DNA from: JACIWB01 sp038818725
GTDB lineage: Archaea; Thermoplasmatota; E2; UBA202; JdFR-43
Assembly: GCA_038818725.1 (NCBI GenBank)
Contig: JAWAYL010000001.1
Coordinates: 1 to 64,000 of the forward strand
Reading direction: 5' to 3'
DNA length: 64,000 bases
In this document: piece by piece, positions 17,753 to 25,692 of the stretch
How positions within the stretch are numbered: position 1 is the stretch's first letter
Layout: every line of letters starts with the position of its first letter
Translations under genes and position numbers: made by a program
The notes under the pieces: model-generated
What the model was told of the DNA's origin: nothing
Databases searched by the model: none
The model's input: only the letters and a program-made list of their open reading frames with translations

Positions 17753-18117
17753 TCTCTCAACCTCCTTATTTCTTTTGCATCAAGTGTACCATATTCTTTA
17801 TAAATTCTCATTATAAATGCAAGGATTAGGGCAAGGACTGCAACCCCTATAACAATACTTGTTAAAGTCAATGCTTGAGGAACAGGCAATACCATTTTTT
17901 CAGGAATATCTTGTGGCCTTATTTCTGGAGGCAAATTTGTAAAGATAGGAGCAACTCCTCCTTCTCTATATCCAAGAGTTATTAAAAATAGATTAACCCC
18001 ACTTTCAACTATTGATATTCCTATTGCAATTTTTATTAGATTTCTTTTGAAAATTATAGCATACATACCTATTGAAATTAAAGCAATTACAGTAAAAAAT
18101 GGGATATTGTATATCAT
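17749..18117 (-). CDS. mbhG: Membrane-bound hydrogenase subunit G (MrpC/NuoK-like)
   Basis: The 122-residue protein has three membrane helices and resembles MrpC/NuoK. It contains KIAIGISIVESGVNLFLI and PVPQALTLTSIVIGVAVLAL, the conserved 'PxPQALxLTxIVI' stretch of MrpC. A loop after the second helix (GYREGGVAPIFTNLPPEIRP) matches the Mbh version. It is coupled by 4-base overlaps on both sides. Confidence 0.92.
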   Translation of the reverse strand: MIYNIPFFTVIALISIGMYAIIFKRNLIKIAIGISIVESGVNLFLITLGYREGGVAPIFTNLPPEIRPQDIPEKMVLPVPQALTLTSIVIGVAVLALILAFIMRIYKEYGTLDAKEIRRLRE

Positions 18118-18581
18118 TCTTCCACCTCCTTAGCGGCGAAGGCAATTATCATTAAAACAGATGCTAGCCCACCTATAACTTTCATACCAACTGCTATATT
18201 TAAAATTGGCAAAATTCCTCCACTATTCAAAGGCGCTTCACCCCATGATGGTATCTTACCAAAAATTTCTTTTCCAACAAGGAAATTTGTTAAAAAGCTC
18301 ATAGAAACAAAAATGCCAAGCAGGGCAACAAAAACAAAAATAATTCCTCCTATACTCTCAAAAGATGATATTTTTTCCTCGCTACCCCTTTTTTCAACAT
18401 ATCTGACGCCAAAAGCAACAACAAGAAGTGCGATTGCAGATGCTCCTATTGCTCCTCCTTGAAAGCCCCCGCCTGGCGTAAGGTGACCATGCATTATAAC
18501 ATAAAAGGAAAATATCATTGCTATCGGAAATAATATGCTTGCGATTGTTTTCACAATTACAGACATTTCTTCTTTCCTCAT
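18114..18581 (-). CDS. mbhF: Membrane-bound hydrogenase subunit F (MrpB-like)
   Basis: This 155-residue membrane protein resembles MrpB. It has the conserved GHLTPGGGFQGGAIGASAIA and a later PILNIAVGMKVIGGL, with about four membrane helices. It takes part in the sodium/proton antiporter module of the hydrogenase. The ATG overlaps the mbhE stop by four bases. Confidence 0.92.
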   Translation of the reverse strand: MRKEEMSVIVKTIASILFPIAMIFSFYVIMHGHLTPGGGFQGGAIGASAIALLVVAFGVRYVEKRGSEEKISSFESIGGIIFVFVALLGIFVSMSFLTNFLVGKEIFGKIPSWGEAPLNSGGILPILNIAVGMKVIGGLASVLMIIAFAAKEVEE

Positions 18582-19057
18582 TTCTTCTCCCTCCTAAAAA
18601 GAGTTAAAACGCCAGCAATTGCTGCAAAAAGAATCGTTGCTTCTCCAAGAGTATCATAGCCTCTATAATCAAATACAACGCTTGTAACCGCATTGTCCGC
18701 TCCTGTTTCTTTTACTGCTCCATATATCCAGAATACTTTTTGATAGGGCATATCATTTTCGCTTATCTCATCAACCGTTTCATTATTAAGATTTATTTTT
18801 ATTTTCCCTCCTTCAATATAAAATTTGAACTCATCAATTGAAATGTTTTTTTCTCCTTCTCGCAATATTTTTTCCTCGCCATCAATTAAAAAAATTATTC
18901 CGCCATCGCTTTTTTCTATTTTAACCTCTTTTGCCAATCCTATTATTCTGTCATCCATTCTCGATTCAATTGGCTTTCCAAATTCTCTTATTTCATAAGC
19001 TGAGAAAAAGAGGAATGAGATGAATATTATAAAAGAAATAATTGCCATTTTTTTCAT
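18578..19057 (-). CDS. mbhE: Membrane-bound hydrogenase subunit E with an extra loop domain
   Basis: The C-terminal part (VKETGADNAVTSVVFDYRGY, DTLGEATILFAAIAGVL) is the characteristic MbhE/MrpB-N segment, and an N-terminal membrane helix (residues about 5-23) precedes it. Between them lie about 65 residues that look beta-rich (GGIIFLIDGEEKIL, EFKFYIEGGKIKINL), which I do not expect in this family. The subunit is 159 residues, whereas the family is usually about 90-110. The insert would face the outside of the membrane. Gene order and four-base overlaps support the assignment. Confidence 0.85.
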   Translation of the reverse strand: MKKMAIISFIIFISFLFFSAYEIREFGKPIESRMDDRIIGLAKEVKIEKSDGGIIFLIDGEEKILREGEKNISIDEFKFYIEGGKIKINLNNETVDEISENDMPYQKVFWIYGAVKETGADNAVTSVVFDYRGYDTLGEATILFAAIAGVLTLFRREKK

Positions 19058-19308
19058 TTTTCATCCTCCATTCTCTTAGTGGCTTTTAGAGCAAATATCA
19101 TTATTGCGGTGGTAAGGCAGGCGCCAACGCCTGCTTCTGCTATTGCAACATCTGGAGCATGCAAAACATAAAAATATAAAGAAAGCAATAAACTCATTAC
19201 TGCAAGTGAAATAATGCTTGCAAGCAAATCCTTAAACCATATTGCTATTAATGCCGATGCAACCGTTGAAATTGAAAGAAGGATTAGAACTATTTCAAAC
19301 AAACTCAT
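19054..19308 (-). CDS. mbhD: Membrane-bound hydrogenase subunit D
   Basis: The 84-residue protein has three membrane helices and the conserved motif YVLHAPDVAIAEAGVGACLT, found in the C-terminal segment of MrpA and in MbhD. It helps form the ion-translocating membrane module. It overlaps both neighbours by 4 bases. Confidence 0.9.
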   Translation of the reverse strand: MSLFEIVLILLSISTVASALIAIWFKDLLASIISLAVMSLLLSLYFYVLHAPDVAIAEAGVGACLTTAIMIFALKATKRMEDEK

Positions 19309-19652
19309 TTTCTTCCCTCTAAATCATCAACAACCGCTTTTTTTGGCTTTACTCCGCTTTTATGAGCTGCTTTTGCTATTGCATGTGCTCCAGTTGGATT
19401 TGTGAGCAATATTGCTATTAGAGCAAAAAATGAATGTATGGAGATTATAATCATGCTTGCATATCCTTCATACCATTTCCATAGCCCATAAATAATTGCT
19501 GCAAGGCAGATAAATATGCTCCCAAAAGTTGTGCATTTTGTTCCCGCATGGAGGCGGGTATATACGTCTGGAAAACGAATTAAGCCAATTGATGCAAGCA
19601 GATTGAATATTATTCCTATTGCAAGAAATATATATATTATTTCCCATATCAT
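19305..19652 (-). CDS. mbhC: Membrane-bound hydrogenase subunit C (MrpG-like)
   Basis: The 115-residue protein is an MrpG homologue with three membrane helices. Its conserved stretch is LLASIGLIRFPDVYTRLHAG followed by TKCTTFGS, and it ends LLTNPTGAHAIAKAAHKSG before a charged tail. MrpG is one of the small subunits of the cation antiporter module. Confidence 0.92.
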   Translation of the reverse strand: MIWEIIYIFLAIGIIFNLLASIGLIRFPDVYTRLHAGTKCTTFGSIFICLAAIIYGLWKWYEGYASMIIISIHSFFALIAILLTNPTGAHAIAKAAHKSGVKPKKAVVDDLEGRK

Positions 19653-19906
19653 ACTTTACCTCCTTCAAGATATTTAGCTATAAATAGAGTTGTTATATAG
19701 GAAAGCAAGGCATAAACTATTGCAACGTCAATATATATTACATCTTCAGTTGCCACTCCAAATAAAACCATGCAAGCTATCACAAGTGTATTTATTGTAT
19801 CAAGCCCCACAACTCTATCTGGAATAGTTGGACCGAGCAAAACTCTTATCATTGCTATTGCAATTGATATGAATAACATTACAAGCGAAAGCATAAATAC
19901 ATTCAT
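19649..19906 (-). CDS. mbhB: Membrane-bound hydrogenase subunit B (MrpF-like)
   Basis: This 85-residue protein is an MrpF homologue with three membrane helices and the conserved segment RVLLGPTIPDRVVGLDTINT. The frame opens upstream to 19927, but the ATG at 19906 overlaps the mbhA stop and follows the strong ribosome site GGAGGATAGGAG, so I choose it. It also overlaps mbhC by four bases. Confidence 0.9.
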   Translation of the reverse strand: MNVFMLSLVMLFISIAIAMIRVLLGPTIPDRVVGLDTINTLVIACMVLFGVATEDVIYIDVAIVYALLSYITTLFIAKYLEGGKV

Positions 19907-20406
19907 TCTCCTATCCTCCTTGCCCAATCAGGAAAGTTTGAGCAAATTGGCTTATAATCGCGTGGCATTTTTTCTAAAACTTTTTCATCAACATTTATCC
20001 AATGCACATATAGATTTTTTTCGTCGTCAACATCAACGCTTAATGTGCCTGGCGTGAGAGTAATTGAGTTTGCTAATATGGTTAAAGATAAATCACTTTT
20101 TAAGTTTGGAGATATTTTTACTATTCCTGGATTTATTTTTCCTGTTATAACACGATATGCAACATCAAAGTTTGCTTTTGCCATCTCATAAAAGAAGCGG
20201 GGCAAATAGGCGATGATAAAAGCCCATCTTTTTGGATTAGCAAGTTTAAATTCTTTTATAAAAATTTTTCTTGCTATAAAACCACATATTAAAGAAAAAA
20301 TTATGCCAGCAATTAATTCATCAATACCCCAAATGGAACCGTTGTATGTGAGGAAAAGCCAGATTATAAAGCAAAATATTGATGTTGTAATGAATGCCAG
20401 CATCAA
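19903..20406 (-). CDS. mbhA: Membrane-bound hydrogenase subunit A (MrpE-like)
   Basis: The first gene of the hydrogenase operon encodes a 167-residue MrpE homologue. It has two or three N-terminal membrane helices and the C-terminal cytosolic domain with NPGIVKISPNLKSDLSLTIL, ANSITLTPGTLSVDVD and LYVHWINVD, which are characteristic of MrpE. The gene faces purP across an 82-bp divergent region that carries a TATA-like box for each side. All 14 genes from mbhA to mbhN follow with overlaps or very small gaps, so the operon is probably one transcript. Confidence 0.92.
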   Translation of the reverse strand: MMLAFITTSIFCFIIWLFLTYNGSIWGIDELIAGIIFSLICGFIARKIFIKEFKLANPKRWAFIIAYLPRFFYEMAKANFDVAYRVITGKINPGIVKISPNLKSDLSLTILANSITLTPGTLSVDVDDEKNLYVHWINVDEKVLEKMPRDYKPICSNFPDWARRIGE

Positions 20407-20424
20407 AAGGGATATAACAATTGG

Positions 20425-20438
20425 ATATTTAAAAATTT
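20425..20438 (-). promoter_or_regulatory. TATA-like box of the mbh operon
   Basis: On the minus strand AAATTTTTAAATAT lies about 20-32 nt before the mbhA ATG at 20406. This is the position expected for an archaeal TATA box with a short or absent leader. It is the only clear candidate upstream of the 14-gene operon. Confidence 0.45.
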
Positions 20439-20461
20439 CTTAAGTAGAGATAAACAAAACT

Positions 20462-20472
20462 ATTAAAAATAT
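20462..20472 (+). promoter_or_regulatory. TATA-like box of purP
   Basis: ATTAAAAATAT lies about 17-27 nt before the purP ATG at 20489, in the divergent region shared with mbhA. A leaderless transcript is implied. Confidence 0.4.
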
Positions 20473-20488
20473 CCATTCTATTTATTGC

Positions 20489-21541
20489 ATGGGTTTAGAT
20501 AAAATAATTGAGAAATATAAAAAAAATGTTTCAATAGCAACATCCTGCTCTCACTCAAGCCTTCAAATTTTTAATGGAGCAAGAAAGGAAGGATTTAAAA
20601 GCATTGGAATTGCAATAGAAAAAAAGCCAGATTTTTATGACGCATTTCCACTAGGTAAGCCAGATGAATTTATTGTTTTGAAAAGTTATAATGAGATAAA
20701 TAAAAATGCAGAAAAATTTTATAGGAAAAAAGCAATAATTGTTCCTCATGGTTCTTTTGTTGAATATATGGGTGCAAAAAACTTTATGAAATTAAAAGTT
20801 CCCACATTTGGAAATAAAAAAGTTTTAGAATGGGAATCAGATAGAGAAAAAGAAAGGAAATGGCTTGAAAGAGCGGGTTTAAAACTACCAGAAATTATAG
20901 AAAATCCGAAAGATATAAACAAGCCAGTTATAGTAAAATATTATGGAGCAAAAGGAGGGAAGAATTTTTTTATAGCTAAAAGCTATGAAGAATTTAAGAA
21001 AAAAATCGAAAAAAAGCCATATATAATTCAGGAGTTTCTTATTGGAACAAGATATTATATACATTATTTTTATTCTCCAATAGTTAAGGAAGGTTATAGA
21101 ACAGCAAAAGGTAGCTTGCAACTTCTTTCAATAGATAGAAGAGATGAAACAAATATTGATGAAGCTCATCGCCTTGGCTCATTTTCTGAACTCGAAAAAA
21201 TGGGGATTCAGCCAACATTTGTAGTTACTGGAAATTCTCCTTTAGTTATAAGAGAGTCGCTCCTTCCTAAAGTTTTTGAAATGGGCAAAAGAGTTGTTGA
21301 AGAATCATATAAGCTTTTCGGCGGAATAATAGGACCATTTTGCTTGGAAACAGTTATAACAGATAAGCTCGAGATAAAGGTATTTGAAATATCGGCAAGA
21401 ATAGTTGCAGGAACAAATCTCTTCATTTCAGGTAGCCCATACAGTGATTTAATCCAGCCGGGCTTGTCCACCGGCAGGCGGATTGCGCAAGAAATAAAAA
21501 TTGCATTGAAGGAAGACAAGCTAGAAGAAATAATAACATGA
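20489..21541 (+). CDS. purP: FAICAR synthetase PurP (ATP-grasp)
   Basis: PurP is the archaeal enzyme that formylates AICAR with formate and ATP in purine synthesis. The 350-residue protein starts SIATSCSHSSLQIFNGARKE, matching the IATLGSHSALQI start of the family, and has an ATP-grasp fold with PVIVKYYGAKGGKNFF and the metal-binding FCLETVITDKLEIKVFEISA. Typical family length is about 340-370. The stop overlaps the start of nep1, so purine synthesis and rRNA maturation genes are transcribed together. Confidence 0.9.
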   Translation: MGLDKIIEKYKKNVSIATSCSHSSLQIFNGARKEGFKSIGIAIEKKPDFYDAFPLGKPDEFIVLKSYNEINKNAEKFYRKKAIIVPHGSFVEYMGAKNFMKLKVPTFGNKKVLEWESDREKERKWLERAGLKLPEIIENPKDINKPVIVKYYGAKGGKNFFIAKSYEEFKKKIEKKPYIIQEFLIGTRYYIHYFYSPIVKEGYRTAKGSLQLLSIDRRDETNIDEAHRLGSFSELEKMGIQPTFVVTGNSPLVIRESLLPKVFEMGKRVVEESYKLFGGIIGPFCLETVITDKLEIKVFEISARIVAGTNLFISGSPYSDLIQPGLSTGRRIAQEIKIALKEDKLEEIIT

Positions 21542-22158
21542 TGCAAATTATAATTGGTGAAAGCGAGCTTGAAATGGCAAAAGAAATTGGTATAGATGAA
21601 ATACTTGATTCTTCCATTCACTATCCTTATATGAAAAAAATGAAAGACTGGCAAAGAAGAGGAAGACCAGATATAATTCATATGTGCTTATTAATTGCTC
21701 TTGAATCAATTTTGAATAAGGAAAAAATGCTCCGAATATATATTCATACAAGAAATGATGAAATTATATATATTAATCCGGATACAAGAATGGTTAAAAA
21801 TTATAATAGATTTAAAGGATTGATGAAACAGCTTCTTACATATGGAAGAGTTCCTCTAAATGGCTCGCCTTTAATGGAAATAAAAAAGGAAAAACTAACA
21901 AAATTTATAGAGAAAATGAAAGGTAAAAAAATTTTATTCAGCAGAAAAGGAGAAAAGAAGAATCTTAAAGAAATATTTGAAAAGGATACAATTTGCATAA
22001 TTGGTGGGTTTCCTTCAGGAAATTTTTATTCTCCAGTTCATGAATATGTAGATGAGATAATAAGCTTGCACGATGAAATGTTACCTGCATGGGTAGTTGA
22101 AATGGAAGCAATAGTGATGTATGAAGAATATGTAAGAGAAAAATTATTTTTCAAATAA
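21541..22158 (+). CDS. nep1: rRNA pseudouridine N1-methyltransferase Nep1
   Basis: Nep1 (Emg1) is a SPOUT methyltransferase that methylates a pseudouridine of 16S rRNA and aids small-subunit assembly. Diagnostic segments are DSSIHYPYMKKM, RRGRPDIIHMCLLIAL (the conserved RGRPDI), YIHTRNDEIIYINPDTR, NYNRFKGLMKQLL and the C-terminal IIGGFPSGNF knot region. The 205-residue length is normal. Translation begins at the second of two adjacent ATG codons overlapping the purP stop. The 3' end overlaps polX on the opposite strand by 15 bases. Confidence 0.93.
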   Translation: MQIIIGESELEMAKEIGIDEILDSSIHYPYMKKMKDWQRRGRPDIIHMCLLIALESILNKEKMLRIYIHTRNDEIIYINPDTRMVKNYNRFKGLMKQLLTYGRVPLNGSPLMEIKKEKLTKFIEKMKGKKILFSRKGEKKNLKEIFEKDTICIIGGFPSGNFYSPVHEYVDEIISLHDEMLPAWVVEMEAIVMYEEYVREKLFFK

Positions 22159-23844
22159 TTTCTTCAATTCTTCTACTTTATATGTATTTATTACATCTTC
22201 TTTTTTAGCCCATCCTCTTCTTGCAACCGCAACACCAAGCTCATAATATCTTAAATGATCTAAATTATGTGCATCTGTTCCAATTGACAATTTAACACCC
22301 ATTTCAACAGCAATTTTTGTATTTATATCATTTAAATCAAGCCTATCTGGATAGGCATTTATTTCCATAATAACATTATTATCTTTTGCTGCTTGCAATA
22401 ATTTTTCAACATCAACTTTTATTGGCTCCCTCTGCTGAATTATTCTACATGTTGGATGTGCTATTATATCAACATAATCATGCTCTATTGCTTTTATAAC
22501 ACGTTTTGTCATTTCTTCTTCATTCATCCTAAATGCGGTATGAACACTCGCAAGAACAATATCAACCTCTTTTAAGAGGGAGCTGCTTACATCAAGCTCT
22601 CCGTCTTTCATAATATTTGCTTCAACTCCATGAAAAATATATATATCATCATATTTTTCTCTTAACTTTTCTATCTCCTTGGCTTGCTCAATTACTTTTT
22701 GTTCGTCCATGCCACCAGCTATTTTTAAGCTTCCAACATGATCAGTTATTGCAATAAATTTATGCCCTAACCTCTTTGCCTCTTTAACCATCTCTTCTAT
22801 GCTATTTGCTCCGTCACTCCATACTGTATGCATCTGCAAATCTCCTTTAACTTCTTCATATTCAACAATTTTTGGAAGCTTCCCATCCATTGCAAGTTCT
22901 ATTTCTCCTCTATTCTCTCTTAATTCTGGAGGAATCCACTGCATTCCAAGTTTTTTATAAACCTCCTCCTCGTTTTCGCCCGCAATTCTTAAGTCGTTTT
23001 CAAACAAACCATATTCATTCAATTTATATCCTTTCTTTATGGCTATTTTCCTGAGCTCTATATTATGCTCCTTGCTCCCTGTAAAGTATTGCAGGGCGGA
23101 GCCAAAGCTTTCTTTATCAACTATTCTTAAATCAACTTGCAGGCCACCATAAAGTCTTACAGAAGATTTTGTGTCTCCCTTTGCAATTACCTTTTCCACT
23201 TTTTTCATACCTGTAAAAATATCCATAATTTTTTTTGCATCATTGGCTACTGCGAGTATATCAACATCTCCTATTGTTTCTTTTCTTCTTCTTATTGAGC
23301 CAGCCAGACTTATTTTTTCTACATGCTCTTTGAGTAAATCTATTATTTCAAGGGCATCTCTTAAAGCAAATCCAAGCAAAAAGCGCTCTTGCCTTTTTTT
23401 TGCTATTTCTATATTTTCGAGAATATTTTTTTCTGTTTTTTCTCCAAAACCTTTAAGATGCCTTATTTTTCCTTCTCTTGCAGCTTTTTCTAAGTCATCT
23501 AAATTTTTTACACCAAGTTGCTCATAAAGAGCCTTCATCATTTTTGGGCCAAGTCCTTCAACTTTTGATAAACTTTCTATGTCGATCGGTATTTTTTTTC
23601 TCAACTCTTCCAATTTACTTATTTTGCCAGTTTCTAAATATTCCTTTATTTTTTCCTCAATACTTTTTCCAACACCAGGTATGCTCTTTAATTCATTTTT
23701 TTTATATAATTCTTCAATATCAATGCTATAGCTCTCTATGTTTTGCGCCGCCTTCCTGTAGGCGCGCGGTTTAAATTCTACACCTTCTATTTCAAGTAAA
23801 TCAGCGATTTCATAAAGCAATTTTGCGACTTCCTGATTTTTCAT
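22144..23844 (-). CDS. polX: Family X DNA polymerase with PHP domain
   Basis: The 566-residue protein combines a Pol-beta-like half with a C-terminal PHP domain. Helix-hairpin-helix motifs appear at SIPGVGKSIEEKI and VEGLGPKMMKALYEQL. The nucleotidyltransferase motif is SLAGSIRRRKETIGDVDILA, with further Asp in QVDLRIVD. The PHP domain carries HTVWSDG, ITDH, HGVEANI, ASVHTAF and DAHNLDHL, the metal ligands of a 3'-5' exonuclease or phosphatase. PolX of this form acts in base excision and gap repair. It has no partner in its own operon. The start is the only ATG near the conserved N-terminus. Confidence 0.93.
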   Translation of the reverse strand: MKNQEVAKLLYEIADLLEIEGVEFKPRAYRKAAQNIESYSIDIEELYKKNELKSIPGVGKSIEEKIKEYLETGKISKLEELRKKIPIDIESLSKVEGLGPKMMKALYEQLGVKNLDDLEKAAREGKIRHLKGFGEKTEKNILENIEIAKKRQERFLLGFALRDALEIIDLLKEHVEKISLAGSIRRRKETIGDVDILAVANDAKKIMDIFTGMKKVEKVIAKGDTKSSVRLYGGLQVDLRIVDKESFGSALQYFTGSKEHNIELRKIAIKKGYKLNEYGLFENDLRIAGENEEEVYKKLGMQWIPPELRENRGEIELAMDGKLPKIVEYEEVKGDLQMHTVWSDGANSIEEMVKEAKRLGHKFIAITDHVGSLKIAGGMDEQKVIEQAKEIEKLREKYDDIYIFHGVEANIMKDGELDVSSSLLKEVDIVLASVHTAFRMNEEEMTKRVIKAIEHDYVDIIAHPTCRIIQQREPIKVDVEKLLQAAKDNNVIMEINAYPDRLDLNDINTKIAVEMGVKLSIGTDAHNLDHLRYYELGVAVARRGWAKKEDVINTYKVEELKKLFEK

Positions 23845-23862
23845 ATTTATTCAATTTTTTTT

Positions 23863-24120
23863 AATTAATATATTTTACTTCTTCACGTATTGGCACTGTA
23901 AACAAATTTTCACCTCCTGCAATTAGCCATCTTTGCTTTAAGGACGCTAAACCAACAGCATTTCTATCTTAAGCCCACTTGCAATGCCTCTCTATGATAG
24001 AGTGTGGCTATTTTGATCAATAGTTGGCTTAGTTTATGATACCATTGTCTCAAAGTGGCTAAATTCCTCAAAATCTCTAAGATTTACTTTCCGCAAAGAA
24101 ATTCCTGCTTAGAGGGTAGC
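23863..24120 (-). pseudogene. Decayed transposase remnant
   Basis: Minus-strand translation across frame breaks gives SLRKVNLRDFEEFSHFETMV, stop, TKPTIDQNSH, then LYHREALQVGLR, a one-base shift, and NAVGLASLKQRWLIAGGENL ending FTVPIREEVKYIN with a stop just before polX. The ending looks like the C-terminal tail of a transposase, but I cannot name its family. There are at least one in-frame stop and two frameshifts and no start. The remaining stretch to 24290 shows no gene, only an AT-rich spacer and a weak stem (ATCCCCT/AGGGGTAT near 24206-24231). Confidence 0.5.
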
Positions 24121-24301
24121 GATTAAATTAATTTCTATTTTCTTTTTATCCCAACGAAAAATATTTTTTGGAATTAATTTCTAATAATTGTTGTAGCATG
24201 TGCATCCCCTCCTGAAAAAGAGTCAAGGGGTATTTCTTATTTTTTAAATTTTCAAATTCTTGACGCTTTCATCTTTACGCTACCTACTGTATTTTACCAA
24301 A

Positions 24302-24311
24302 AATATTTATA
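24302..24311 (+). promoter_or_regulatory. TATA-like box of the AMP-ligase/radical-SAM operon
   Basis: ATATTTATAATA sits about 23-33 nt before the ATG at 24334. AAAGGA between it and the start could serve as a ribosome site. It is the first promoter-like element after the decayed transposase. Confidence 0.4.
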
Positions 24312-24333
24312 ATACTTTTATTTAAAGGAAAAT

Positions 24334-25692
24334 ATGAATCCTTTGCTTAATCCATTATTCTCTGCAAGAATTTTAAAACATTATCTAACAGATATAAAAA
24401 GAGCTTGGAAAAGCGAGGAGGAGATTAAAAAGTATCAGGATAAAGCAATTAAAAAGGTTATAAGATATGCATATAATGTTCCACTATATTATGAAAAATA
24501 TAAGAAAGCTGGGATAAAACCCGATGATATCAAAGGTATAGAGGATTTAAAAAAGTTACCAATTATCAATAGAGAGGATATTATAAAAAGCTATCCTGAC
24601 AAAATTTTGCCTAAAAATTATAAAAAAGAAAGAATTTGTGTTGGCACATCTGGTTCATCCGGCACACCAGTTATAATTTTTAAAGATATAGAATTAATAA
24701 TAGTGGAAGCTATTTTTGCTCTGAGACAACTTTTTACTTATGGAGTAAATTGGAGGAAAGATAGAATAACAAACATTGGTGATTTTTCGATTCCAAAAAC
24801 AAGTGATGAGGAATGCCTGAGGAAAGGATTGATGAAAACACTCTCCCCTTTCTTTTCCTTTAAAAATTATCAGAATTTATATACTGGCGAGGATTTGAAA
24901 TTTTTGTTAAATAAAATAGAAGATTTTTCTCCAGAAATTATAATAGGTTATACAAGTGTTTTGATGGGTCTAGCATATCTCAGAAAAAAATATGGAAAAG
25001 TTGAACCGAAATATATAATTTCAAGCGGAGAAGTTTTAGATAATTATTCGAGAAAATATATTGAAGAAGCTTTTAATAGCAATGTTTTAAATCTTTATGC
25101 AACAACTGAGGGCGGCTCAATAGCTTTTGAATGCCTTGAAAAGAATTTCCACATAAACAGCGATTTTTCCTATGTAGAGATTCTTGATGAGAATTTTGAA
25201 GATGTAGGTGAAAACGAGCTAGGAAATGTTGTAATAACCCGTCTTCATGCGGGTGCAACTCCTATCATAAGGTATATTGGATTAAATGACATTGCATCTC
25301 TTTCCCCAGATAAATGTAGCTGCGGACAAAATACTCCTCTCCTTCAATCTTTAGGCGGAAGGAAAAAAGACTCAATAATAGTGGAAGGAGCAATTATCCC
25401 GCCCGCCACCCTTCCTATGCCGATTGTGGAAATTTTTGAAAAATATAAAAAGGGGGTAAAAAGATATCAGTTTATTCAGGAAAGAGCTGGAAGAGTTGAG
25501 ATAAGAATTGAGGCAGACGAAGAGCTTGGGGAGGAATTTCTTGAAGAAATAAGAAATGCTTATGAAAAATTTTTTGGAGGGAAAATTAGGGTAGAAGTGA
25601 TGGAAAAAGAAGTTGAGAAGGTTGGTTATTCCTATCCTATGGTTATATCTAGAGTGAACATAGAGCATGAAATACAGAAAAATATTAAATGA
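24334..25692 (+). CDS. Adenylate-forming ligase, PaaK/CapK-like
   Basis: This 452-residue protein belongs to the phenylacetate-CoA ligase/CapK branch of AMP-forming ligases. It has the ATP loop CVGTSGSSGTPVIIF (about residues 105-117), the motif NLYATTEGGSIAFEC and the hinge-region ELGNVVITRLHAGATPIIRY. A CxC pair (KCSCGQNTPLL) is typical of PaaK-like proteins. It would activate a carboxylic acid as an acyl-adenylate, then transfer it to CoA or another acceptor. The substrate is unknown. It overlaps the radical-SAM gene by 26 bases, so the two are translationally coupled and may share a pathway. Confidence 0.82.
   Translation: MNPLLNPLFSARILKHYLTDIKRAWKSEEEIKKYQDKAIKKVIRYAYNVPLYYEKYKKAGIKPDDIKGIEDLKKLPIINREDIIKSYPDKILPKNYKKERICVGTSGSSGTPVIIFKDIELIIVEAIFALRQLFTYGVNWRKDRITNIGDFSIPKTSDEECLRKGLMKTLSPFFSFKNYQNLYTGEDLKFLLNKIEDFSPEIIIGYTSVLMGLAYLRKKYGKVEPKYIISSGEVLDNYSRKYIEEAFNSNVLNLYATTEGGSIAFECLEKNFHINSDFSYVEILDENFEDVGENELGNVVITRLHAGATPIIRYIGLNDIASLSPDKCSCGQNTPLLQSLGGRKKDSIIVEGAIIPPATLPMPIVEIFEKYKKGVKRYQFIQERAGRVEIRIEADEELGEEFLEEIRNAYEKFFGGKIRVEVMEKEVEKVGYSYPMVISRVNIEHEIQKNIK

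Noticed and set aside
24200..24235. Stem near ATCCCCTCC/AGGGGTAT as a regulatory RNA upstream of the AMP-ligase gene
   Set aside because: The stem is short and imperfect, lies over 90 bases before the gene and outside its probable transcript, and borders transposase debris.
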